Source of the DNA: Ophioderma brevispina
Lineage: Eukaryota; Echinodermata; Ophiuroidea; Amphilepidida; Ophiodermatidae
Direction: 5' to 3'
Assembly: GCA_023653785.1 (NCBI GenBank)
Contig: JAMKCH010002877.1
Location: forward strand, 1-64,000
Length of the DNA stretch: 64,000 nucleotides
Shown: positions 20,290 through 30,599 of the stretch, piece after piece
How the letters are laid out: every line of letters starts with the position of its first letter
How positions within the stretch are numbered: the stretch's first letter is position 1
Position numbers and translations under genes: made by a program
The notes under the pieces: model-generated
What the model was told of the DNA's origin: nothing
Databases searched by the model: none
Seen by the model: the letters and a program-made list of their open reading frames with translations, nothing else

Positions 20290-20355
20290 GGCTATTATTA
20301 TGTGGCTATTGGCTAGTAATGCTTCGCTGAGTAACCTTTCGGGGGGGGGGGCAAT

Positions 20356-20590
20356 CAAGCTTCTCATGACAGTCAACTGAATAGCTGTAGTGGGTTTTTT
20401 TTCACCGCACAAGGAAATGGGGTTGGGTTTGGATTTGAGCCAAAGCTAATCCAGCTTCCAAATGCAGCTTTCATCCAGCTTCACATGGCAGTCAATTGAA
20501 TAGCTGTAGTAGTGATTTCTGACAAGGAATGGGGTTGGGTTTGGATTTGAGCTAAAGCTAATCTAGCTGCAGTATTCAGCTTCAAGCTTC
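20356..20590. repeat. Direct duplication, about 119-bp period
   Basis: Two copies share GACAGTCAACTGAATAGCTG, GGAATGGGGTTGGGTTTGG and ATTTGAGCCAAAGCTAATC with few changes. A poly-G run precedes the first copy. Confidence 0.8.
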
Positions 20591-20596
20591 ACATTG

Positions 20597-20899
20597 TTAT
20601 GTGATGGTATCTGATACCCCTGGTAAAATAAAGAGCGCCCTCCTTCTAGTCTCCATGATGCCTCTAGCTTGTAATTGTACAATAGGGTAGTCTTTACCAA
20701 TCAACATGATGTCAGTATGGTTTTCAGACATTTTGTTGGATTCTCCTGCCCGTTCTGATGTGAGTCCCTTTGTCGTGGATGTCGTCAAAAAGTACCCATG
20801 TTGATAAGCAAAGACTATGCTATTACACAAGTAATTATGAGCAAGAGGCAACATGGTTTCTTTCTCTATTCTGGCATCATGGATGTCAGGTGCATGCAC
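20597..20899 (-). CDS. Unassigned 100-codon open frame
   Basis: This minus-strand frame is open for 100 codons with balanced amino-acid composition and little low complexity (for example EKETMLPLAHNYLCNSIVFA). I do not recognise it. It could be an exon, a relic of a mobile element, or chance. No clear splice sites were assigned and a purine-rich tract lies just upstream on this strand. Treat as a candidate only. Confidence 0.2.
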   Translation of the reverse strand: MHAPDIHDARIEKETMLPLAHNYLCNSIVFAYQHGYFLTTSTTKGLTSERAGESNKMSENHTDIMLIGKDYPIVQLQARGIMETRRRALFILPGVSDTIT

Positions 20900-21464
20900 C
20901 TCGAGGGTCTAAAAAAAGGAGAAAAGAAGGAAAAGGCATTGAAATAAGGCTCAAATTGCAGAAAAAAAGCTCTGCCCCTGGACCCCCGTTGAGGCCTTAA
21001 GTGACCCTCTGGACCCCCTGCTGTTGTGGTTCTGATCATCACCAGGATCCGCACCCTACACGCATAGATATTGAGGATAATTGTAGGTGAACATGCATAA
21101 GAGTTGTATGTATTAAACAAATTTGTACAGTGTTAGAAAAATAGGCCACAGTTCTGTCAACTATTGTATGCCTTGATTTCTTTTATCACAGTCGTAACTG
21201 TGAAATTGAAATTCTTTTACAACTGCCAATATCAAATTACATACCTATATGTACATATGTCTTGCATAAAGTTTTATTGAAATATGCAAAAGCACATGTC
21301 AACCTTGGAACCGTGATGACTGTTGCAAATATTTTAAGTGCTAGCACAGTACACACAGCATTAATTACCTGTATTTTCTCTACTAAACGCCCCAGGGATG
21401 TTGCATTTTCGTAAAGTGGCATTTTGTTACAGGCAAATTTTCAATGAGAAACTTGCTTTGTAAG

Positions 21465-22292
21465 CTTAATGTTTGGGAAGAAAATGCATTTGCAGTTTGC
21501 TTCCAAGTTCAAATGAAATATGGCAGTGCCCGCCAAAACCGTGTATGATCAGTAGTACAAGGCCTAAAAAAGTTTTTGTTTGCCGTAATGGAGGAAAAAT
21601 ATTAGGGAAGGTCGATCGTTCGGTCAATTTTCTTTTTTTAAGATGAACTTAAAAAAAAAAAAAAAAAAAAAATGAAGCATGGCGAAAAATCCGCCCGTTT
21701 TCTTCGTATGTCAAAAAAGCAAAAATTAAAATGCCTCTATTTTGTTAATTTTACATCAAATTGTATTATTTTTTCGGGAATTTGTGATGTATGTACTTAT
21801 ATTTTATGAATGTAAGTCAAACTGAGCTTGACAAAAATCTTGACATATTTCCTTTAATGTTTGGGGAGAAAATGCATTTGCAGTTTGCTTCCAAGTAAAA
21901 ATGAAATATGGAAGTGCCCGCCAAAACTGTGTATGATCAGTAGTACAAGGCCTAAAAAAATGTTTGTTTGCCATAACGGAGGAAAAATATTAGGGAAGGT
22001 CGGTTGTTCGGTCAATTTTCTTTTTTTAAGATGAACTTCAACATGCTACTATTTAAGTTTTTTTTAATGACATAGCAAATATCTTTTATTTGAATTGTAG
22101 TTGTTTTGTTGCCTTGTGATATTTTTCATTCCTGTCTTGGTAAAAAAGTTTTTTTAATTGTGAATGAAAATCATGGGTTGGTCGGCAGAATTTTAAAAAA
22201 TGTTATGCTAATTTGCATCATTTGAGTTGGCAGGCTTTTTTAGGGTCGGTCAGGTTATGGCAATGGCAAACAAACTTTTTGGGGGGGCCTTG
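21465..22292. mobile_element. MITE with partial tandem duplication, CAAGGCC ends
   Basis: A full element runs from 21946 to 22292: its left end CAAGGCCTAAAAAAATGTTTG is inverted at the right as CAAGGCCCCCCCAAAAAGTT. A nearly identical left part with its flank is repeated about 388 bp upstream (21465-21650 against 21853-22040), so this is a tandem partial duplication that includes flanking DNA. An A-run (21650-21672) follows the first left part. No TSD is clear. Confidence 0.8.
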
Positions 22293-22491
22293 TCACTTTG
22301 AAATTGCATCTGTAAGTGGAGTTTCATACAAAATGGGATTTGCTTAGTTCTTTTAAATAATCATTTTACTCTAATTTAGCAATGAACTGGATAGAAGTTG
22401 GAAGTTAGAAATGGGTTTGTCCATGCAGTTTTGCAAGTGTGATCTGTACCAATTGCCCATTTTTATTAAGCTTACTCACATGATACCACAT

Positions 22492-22705
22492 CAGGGACTG
22501 ACTTTTAAAATAAGGTGGTGCTCGGTAAAAAGCTCCCCTGGTCATATCAGGGGGAGCTTTAAGGGGAGCTTTTCATGGCATATACCAGTGCTAACCATGG
22601 ATAGAGCAGATTCCCAAGGGGAGCTTTAAATCGCTCTCCTACAAAGTGCTTTAGGAGAGCTATAGGGGAGCTATTGCTCTCACTCTCCTTAAAAGTCAGT
22701 CCCTG
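22492..22705. mobile_element. MITE, CAGGGACTGACTTTTAA family
   Basis: The ends CAGGGACTGACTTTTAA are perfect inverted copies over 17 bp. Flanks share CCACAT (6 bp) on both sides. Inside, GGGGAGCTTT-type units occur in both orientations, so the whole element can fold. 214 bp, non-coding. Confidence 0.88.
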
Positions 22706-22848
22706 CCACATGGGAAGCGTGTACTGGCCATGTGTGAAACATTTTGGGTGAAAAATAGTGAAGATGTTTTTTTTTTTTTGAGGAGGAGCATTTCTTAACG
22801 AAAATATAGTAGGTTGAAATGCATACTGTACAAGCTAAGCATCCCATT

Positions 22849-23095
22849 CAGTGGCGGCTTCAGACTTCTTTTTCGGTGGAGAAAGTGAAATTTTTTTGGG
22901 GGCTAAAGTCAAATTCTGGGGAACAAAATATCAAAAATTTTGAAGATTTTCAACCAAAACTTGTGATTTTTGGCCCCAAATCACTGATTTTTTCCAAAAA
23001 TCCATCATTTTTCTTTTGGCCAGGGGAAAACTGGGGGGGGCAAGAAAGAAATTTGGGGGAGCAAATTCCCCCATGCCCCCCTGGCACCACCACTG
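22849..23095. mobile_element. MITE-like element, CAGTGGCGGC family, copy A
   Basis: It starts CAGTGGCGGCTTCAGA and ends, inverted, CAGTGGTGGTGCCAGG. Flanks share CCCATT (6 bp). The interior contains GGGGGCTAAAGTC, AAAATATCAAAA and TTTTTGGCCCCAAAT, which recur in copies at 55458 and 63212. Poly-G/C stretches near both ends are typical of the family. Confidence 0.8.
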
Positions 23096-23194
23096 CCCAT
23101 TCAGAAGCAATTCTAGCTATTGCTTCACTTGTATCATACCAGTAAATATGAAATTACCATACCAACTCAAGTATTTTCTCTTTTTTTTGTGAAG

Positions 23195-23296
23195 GAAAGC
23201 TTTGAAAAAGTCACAAGGATTGAACCAAATTGCCGACATTTCACCTGGGTAGCTGGCAGTCGAGACCTGCTGACAGCAATACTTGTATTCTGGTGA
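23195..23296 (+). CDS. Possible isolated last exon, unassigned
   Basis: A T-rich tract and GAAG precede a 33-codon frame reading ESFEKVTRIEPNCRHFTWVA and ending LLTAILVFW with a stop. The composition is protein-like but the family is not recognised, and no partner exon was found nearby. It could be chance. Confidence 0.18.
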   Translation, partial: ESFEKVTRIEPNCRHFTWVAGSRDLLTAILVFW

Positions 23297-23707
23297 CCTG
23301 TTCTTTGACCATGATTTTGACCTAAATATTTGTTTCAAAATGTTTATATTTTTAAACATTAATAACATTTTAATTTGAATCTGACATACCATTTTAATGT
23401 GAGCAGTGCATTACAGTAGCCCATAGAGTACTGTACAACTACAAACTATTTTCCGGTTACCATAAACAAACCATATATTTAGCTTGTAGCATCATAATGG
23501 GAAAGAAGTCACTCAAAAATATTTGCAGATGAGATGGGAAAAATACAATCTCAGGTGTGATGGTGTGAAAGGTGGGGTCGAGGCTGAGGATCATATAGTT
23601 AAAACAATGGATAGAAAATTACGGCACAGGACAAAAGTTAGTGCACACAGTATATGATTATGTATAGTGGTTCGTATTCAATGGAAACGTATTACAATAA
23701 TGGAAAC

Positions 23708-24001
23708 CAGAGGGTGTTTTGAACCAATCCCATAATGCATTGCAATGTGCCCATACTCTGCTGTATTAAACACACGTTAATACTTTAGGGATAAAAAGTG
23801 TTCCAAAAGTTAAAGAACCACCGGACATTTCACGATCATGCTAAAAATTCCCCCTAAGTACTAACGCTTTGTGGGCTAAAATGAGTGTGAAAGTCGGGGT
23901 TTTATGTGCTAAGAATGGGATTTTAGTTGGATCACATGACCCTATTGAGGTGAAATTTCCCAAAACTGGTGCATTGTGGGATTGACTCAATACACCCTCT
24001 G
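23708..24001. mobile_element. MITE, CAGAGGGTGT family, copy B, with 9-bp TSD
   Basis: The ends are CAGAGGGTGTTTTGAACCAA and, inverted, CAGAGGGTGTATTGAGTCAA. Perfect 9-bp direct repeats AATGGAAAC flank the element (23699-23707 and 24002-24010). 294 bp, non-coding. A 9-bp duplication is typical of Mutator-like elements, although the short ends alone do not prove the superfamily. Confidence 0.92.
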
Positions 24002-24010
24002 AATGGAAAC

Positions 24011-25657
24011 TGAACCACAATAATGGCGTGTCTATGGTAACTGAATCACAATAATGGCGTGGCTCTTTACCCATAATATGAATCATGAGAGGTGGTCCAT
24101 ATGTATTTAATTGTATATATTTTGCTGCCATATGTTGAGAATCGCATAATTGGATATCCCTGATTTGTTTCATGTTTTAACAATTATGCTGCCTTTATGT
24201 ACATGCCGCTAAATGCTACAACTGAATGTCAGCCTCCTGAATTCCAGCAAAATGTAATCTTTGCCAAGAGAGGTCCGTTTACGGACAAAAATACAAACTT
24301 GCAAATTTCTTACAGACACGATCGAATTGAAAAGTAAGATTGGGTATGCTTGCGATTACTAAAGAGGGGGGCTAATGGTTAAGATGGATATAAAAATCTC
24401 ACCTTTTGGGGTATGTCGTGGGAGGGGGATGAGGCTTGTGGATCCCGAAATGCCCCTTTAAGGCCTGAATATGTTTGACAAAACAACATTTCTGCATTTA
24501 ATGAAAACTCTTCAATTCAATAAAAAAGCTGCTCAATGATTTAAGAATAGTACTTGGTCAAAATGGATTTTATCAATATGATGAGGGGACAAATATAGTG
24601 GCAAGTTTAATCATTCAGTTCCTGTATTATATTCACATGTACAGCTTCATAGTTAATAGGTTAATAATAATTTAGGTTAATAATCTCATTTCTAGGATAA
24701 TAAATTATGAATTACAGTATTTTTCCCATGCAATATATCATGTAAATGGTCTACAATTTTGATATATTTTGTAATGTATCTTCATTGGTTTTCATCCCTT
24801 TGTGTGACTTTTGTGACTTGATATTTTAATTGATATGAATTGTGCTATAATACGAAATCAAATCGCTTTTTGCCATGGTAAACAATATTGTCATTTTTTT
24901 GTCACTTTGCACTAGTGCAGTTAGGCACATACATAAGTCCAAATTCTGTATGTTCCATCCATATGTGTGTGTGTCGTGCGTGTAATGTTGTGTGTTTGTT
25001 AACCACCTTTTCAGATTGCTCGTGCATGTACAACCTTAAAGAAGAACCTGTATCACAAGACATAACTTATGATACAATATACGCTATAAAACAATTACGG
25101 AACCGATTAAGGAGTGTTTTTTCATGGAAAACGGGATATACTAACCATAAAATGAATTAAAAAGAACATTTGTCCTCACCACATCGCTATTTGAATTCGC
25201 TCTAAAACTGTTCGCATTCAATTATCTTAGACCCTCGGTTTTTTTAATTAATATTGAGAAAGGTATTAGTGTCGGGAGAAAATCGTGAAAAAAAAAGGTG
25301 GTATTCAATTTAATTACCCCAACAAGAATTTGAAGGTGCAATGCTGAAAAGTAATTTTTTCACAACCCAATTCTATTCAGTTTCTGCAATGTTTGGCCAT
25401 CAATCGGCAAGGAATCGAACCAGTTCGAATATTCACGTAATGAGCATAAAACTTTTTTCATGAATGTTCCATTTAGTAAGATAGGTGTGTGTAAAAACGT
25501 TGGCAATCTGCTCTCTTTGACAGTAGAAAAAAAATTGATCGATATCATCAACAATGCTTGTTATGTATAAATAGCGCTCTATTTTATTCCCGGGATTTTG
25601 GAATGTGGTCAATCATTGCCCGGTTAACTTTTGTTGTTATTCATGTTGTTTAATTAG
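24011..25657. other. AT-rich DNA, nothing recognised
   Basis: Apart from a 34-bp near-tandem repeat beside the MITE (CACAATAATGGCGTG twice, 24015-24063), no coding block or repeat pair was identified. Confidence 0.4.
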
Positions 25658-25779
25658 ATGATGTGACATCAATTTACAACGCAACTAGCACCTGGTCTAA
25701 ACTGCACGTGATTGGAGGTTGGCAAGGATATCACATACGAGGCTACAGCACTATCAAAAAAGCTATTTATACTGATTGA
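25658..25779 (+). CDS. Possible isolated exon, unassigned
   Basis: An acceptor-like TTGTTTAATTAG precedes a 39-codon frame (DDVTSIYNATSTWSKLHVIG, then GWQGYHIRG, then a stop). The Y...W-L spacing is faintly like a kelch-type strand pattern, which is far too little for a call. No donor or partner exon was found. Confidence 0.18.
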
Positions 25780-27000
25780 GCTTGATTTAAAAAGCACAAG
25801 CCCTACCGGGGGGGGGTGCTCACGCATACCCCGCCGGACATTGCTTTTGTTTCTTGCCCGCGGTGATGTCACATAGCACATCGTCTATACAAAATATGTC
25901 GCTTCAAACGTTTTCAAAGAACTACAAATACAATACATTCCTTTTATTAGTCCTTTTAAGAGAGATTGAGACATTAATGAGCAGGTCACTGTCGCGCCCA
26001 AAGCCTTCTGGGTTCCGCCGTATTGACCGCAGTGGTGGGTATCGTTACATAGTCTCTTCGCTCCTACCTGGTATGTATAATACCAAAGACCACCTCAACA
26101 ACAACTCATTTGGTAATTGTAACTCGACGATGGACAGATTATTTGCAACTTTGAGGGGAAAAGGGTCAAATTTCAATAGATTTGTAGATAAAATTCCATC
26201 CATATATTTTTTGAAATTTAAAATTCCTTTTTGGGTAATTTCGTGAATACAAATTTGTTCTTTCATTTCATCACAATTTTTTCCCGACAACCTCTACCTT
26301 CTCTAATAATTAATTAAAACACGAGGGTCTAAAAGCTAATTGAGGAGTGGACAGAGTTTATATGTGGATATGTATTTGTGTTATGCTCAACGGAGGGCAC
26401 AGTAGCATCATACATCGTTGGTCACACATATGCTTTCATAGTGTATTTCCTATGGCATTATGACGCAAACATGGCCGCCGTATCGCATAACACGTTATAC
26501 AAAAGTGCGATTTTTAAATAGGCCATGGTCAGAACGAGATGTTTTTAATTCACAAATTGTTAGGGGTAATATAATTCTGCTGGTGACTTCTGGAGGAAAC
26601 CAGTCGATATGTGGTTCATAATTATTTTATTAGTGTATATTGTTTAAATATTATTTCGGTTGCAGAAAACAACGGGTTTGTGTGTTTTTTTTTTTTTTGT
26701 TAACTCCAATTGGTCGCCATACTCCCGGTCATGGGTGCACACCATAAACGACTTGCATGTCATGGTAGGGTAAAGTCATCAGAGTCACTTGCTGCAGGGA
26801 GTGAAGGAATGGTGGGGGGGGGGGGATCAACAAAAGTAGGTGACACTAGTGGGTTGTAGACTGCTTTGTCTTATTCTATTGGCTTCCATTCCCATTCCAT
26901 GCCATCATAATATGTTTCCCTTATTCTAAATAATAGACAATTTATGCAATCCAAATCGAGGCCTTACTCAACTTTCAAAGAGCCGTGCAACTGTGTAAAC
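25780..27000. other. Non-coding DNA with homopolymer runs
   Basis: Contains poly-G runs at about 25809 and 26813 and a poly-T run at 26686. The 130-codon frame at 25854-26246 has no recognisable domain. No repeat pair seen. Confidence 0.35.
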
Positions 27001-27660
27001 AAAATGCCTGTGCAGTCCATTCCCATTGAGAACTTTAACATGAGCAGTAAACTGTGCATAGACCAATAGAACGATCCATCGAATGCATCCTCTTTGTGCC
27101 CATTCTCCATCCGGGACCTGTCCAGAGGTCTGTTTTCAAAAAAATTGTTGTTTTTTTCGTTCACGTCGCCGAACATGCCTACAATACACTCCAAGTACCT
27201 TTTCACGTGAAGTTGATCTTACAAAAATGTAGACGAATATCTGAGGAACAAAAACAATCGAGTGCACTGGTGTATGAAATTCATGACAAACGTGATTTTT
27301 TTGTCTGTAACTGTTCCCTACTTGTCACCTGATGGCCGATTACACAACTATAGTGCAACCGTCACAGATAGATTAAGTTTTCTTTCTGGTATACTCATTA
27401 CGCTCTTACCCGAATGTAGTTAGCCGACTTGAGTCTGGTACAGTTCCCGGCATGGAAATGGGCACAATCCGAGATGCATTTCGGTGATCGTGCAGAATGG
27501 TCTAATTGCAAGCCTGTGCAGTTCACTTCCTGATGTGAATGCTTTCACAGAACAAGTGAACTGTGCAAACTCAAAGCCTGTGCAGTTCACTTCAAAAAGA
27601 GTGAGATAACTTTCCCAGAGCAATTACCTGTGTAGGCTCGAACCTATGCAGCCATCACTT
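27001..27660. repeat. Scattered copies of GCCTGTGCAGTTCACTTC
   Basis: The word occurs at about 27511 and 27580 with a related form (GCCTGTGCAGTCCATTCC) at 27006. Each is followed by an ACTTGTTC.../AGTGAACTGTGCA-like inverted partner, so each unit can fold. It is probably a small foldback repeat in several copies. Confidence 0.45.
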
Positions 27661-28110
27661 CCTCCCGTACCTCTGCTTATGGGCTACTATTCCCCAAACG
27701 TCACTAGTATAGTGTAATTTGGCCCAAGTAAGCAAAACCTGTCTCAGTTCTGGAGACCATACAATAAATATTTATATATCTTGGGTATGCCTTCAATTGA
27801 ACTTGTATTTTGTTGCACATAGTACATATTTAATGTAAACACACTGAGTGAATCATGAACTTATAAAAATGATGATAATAAAACGTAATGTACAAGAAGA
27901 TCGTTGTCTGTGTTAGTTATTCCATAAATTTTAATTTTTTACTTCAACTGACTGGATGAAGGGTGCCTTATGCCAACAATGGACTTTACTCCAATCCCAC
28001 ACGTGTGTTCCAAGACCACAGCCAGGCCCCATAACCAGTGGGGGATCCCCTCCCAACAAAAGAATTCCCCAAAGCAAAAAAAAACCTAAAACCGACTCAA
28101 AGGCAAAATT
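27661..28110. other. Non-coding DNA, nothing recognised
   Basis: AT-rich. AATAAA-type words near 27765 and 27880 have no gene upstream to serve. Confidence 0.35.
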
Positions 28111-28439
28111 AATTGATATTTGCGTATCCCAAAATTAGGGTTATTTATGGTATTTTGTCGTTTAAAAAAAGGTTCAATTTTGGTAAAAAGGGTCCACGTT
28201 GGCAAATCATATCCCCCTCGTGGGAAAAAAAAGGAAACGGTCCCCTTTTGAAAAAAAATTTTTTTTGCCCCTCCCCCCCAAAAAAAATTCCTGTTTCTGG
28301 GCCTGCCACATTTTTAGATTTCGTCTCCCAAGATGGTAACTATTCACTGTTTTTCGCTATGTCAATCACTGGACTCTGATGTTTTTAGTTGTTCAAAAGA
28401 CTCACTCTACTTCACTCTAAAGATGTAATCAAATAAAGT

Positions 28440-28530
28440 TCTTGTGCCTAGAGTAGGTTCGAACCACAACCTTTAGTTCTTACAAGAGGATCAATCTAAC
28501 TATTCCCACCACCGCAATCCAAGCCGGCGG
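28440..28530 (-). mobile_element. tRNA-like SINE head (minus strand)
   Basis: On the minus strand a B-box GGTTCGAACC (about 28454-28465) follows an A-box-like TAGTTAGATTGATCC at tRNA spacing. Acceptor pairing is lacking. It lies inside the low-quality-looking region. Confidence 0.45.
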
Positions 28531-30590
28531 CAGCTGGCAGACAGTCGTTCTTTTGTAATCCTTTAAAAAATACAATTAATGGAAAAACAGCACAAACAAT
28601 AAATCTGAAAGCTCTGGCTATGAGACATTCAAAAAGATGTGTTCAGGACCCCCAATTGCTGATGGAATAAGTACTATCTGTGCTCTGTCATGTAGTGGTG
28701 GTCTGAACCATATTTTGGTTGCCAAGCCTAAATCAATAATAAAACTCCCAAAATGGTATCAATTAGATTACATTACGCAATAAAACTTGCAAACCACAAA
28801 CCGATTTGGTCACTTTGATGTGTTTTGTGGTGATGGGTGTTCCTTAGTCCAAATTTGATCTTGTCCCCTCTTCTTTTAACGCATAATAAATATTTCAAAT
28901 ACCATTACGGTGGAGTTGATTCTTTCAGCTCCCATGGTCTTTGGAATAGGAAATATTTCCTTGACAACATATAAAAGTTTGTCAAAATTTGTCAAGATAT
29001 TTGGCTTTTTCATCATGTTAAACCAATGCAATATCTAATTTGGAATTTCTAAAATTCACTCTGATTGTAAAACCAATTGGCAGCAGTCTCGCCCAATATA
29101 GCATGCTCACAGAAGAATCCCTTGACAGCTACGCTCTTGCACTACTTTCTACATTTTGACTTATGTCTGGTGGACTGATGCCTGCTAGGATATATAAATT
29201 CTCCATTGGTGTTGAGCTGGCAGGATGCATCTAAAGCTGTTTCATGGGACGTAATGGAAGAATTCCAGCATTTGGATGACCCCTCTCTTATAAGGGTTAT
29301 GGAATTTCAAAACTAAGGGTTTTTTTTAAAGTTTTATTACCTGACGTGTGAGTTTGGGGTAGAGATCGGGGAAAACACCACATCAACGTTAACGTCTACC
29401 CTCCACTCTTGAGGGCACAAATTGTTCAAGACATAGTGAAACCACATCAAAATACAGACTTAACCTTAATTGTACAGGTTTGTCTGTTATTTTACAAGAA
29501 CAAAAAGTGGTCTAAACTACAAAAACAAAACAGGAGGACTAAATACACGGACAAACCCAAATTCAGCATGCCATGGCTCACACCCATCCCCTACAAAAGC
29601 CAACTCATACAACATACCCATGCAATTCATGAACGGGATAACCTTATACATGTAAAGAGGTATACTGCATCTGTGCCAATGTATACATGCATGGTGCCAA
29701 TGTATACATTCATTAAGCACAAGGGAAAAATACATGGTCTCTTCTGGACAGCATGTGTCCGTATGAACCTTTGACCTTGGCATGTGACCTCTTTGACCTC
29801 ATCAAACAAATGAGGGATCCAATGCTGACCTATGCACTCAAGTTTGGTTCCAACTTGAACTTCAACTTTTTCAATTTGAGGGATCAATTTCCATTTTTAG
29901 CCTATCTTAAAACTTGATCTCACATGACCTTTGACCTTGGTATGTGACCTTTGACCTCATTAGCAACTAAGGGATCCCATGTTTGCATCTATGATTCAAG
30001 TTTGGTTTAAACTCCATCAATGTATGCGATATTAGAAGGCAAATGTTAACCTTTTTCACCATAAACAACATCACCAACAGACATCACAACAGTGGACAAG
30101 TGATCCCTATGTGTCTTCCTGCCTTAAATGCAGGCGACACAACCAAGGTTGTGGGTATATTAAAAATAATTCGGTTTCAAGATCAAGTGTCTATTTACTA
30201 AAATGCTGCCTGATTTGCCTCTTAATTTATCATCAATTTTATATTCATTGTTTCACTTAAATTTAACTAAATTACAAAATCTAAGTGATTTAATTGTGGA
30301 CTGAATATAAAGTACAAAAAGAAACTTGATACAGGTCTTATACTAAGATTATTGTGTGACACCAAACATTTTCTTTCGCCAAATTTTAGAAAATGAAGAT
30401 TACCAGAATCTCTATCCACTGAGGGGGGATACCTTATTACATTCATTCAAAGAAATATGAAAAATAGTTCTGGAAATTTATTACACAAAATAACAATTAG
30501 GTGAATGGGCTCTACCCATTTTATGGAAAAACGGAATAGGTAAGTGGAAGGGCTTTAAAAAAACGAACGTAACTGAGTTTCGATGGTGCT
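28531..30590. other. Non-coding, low-quality-looking DNA
   Basis: No coding segment is visible. It contains repeated TGACCTTTGACCT words (29925-29957) and a short duplication of TGCCAATGTATACAT (29675 and 29696). Part of this may be the 3' region of the minus-strand LINE to the right. Confidence 0.35.
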
Positions 30591-30599
30591 TTTGCAGTT

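Noticed and set aside
24902..25160. 90-codon frame with Cys-rich start
   Set aside because: GT-rich simple sequence gives the Cys/Val run; no domain or splice support.
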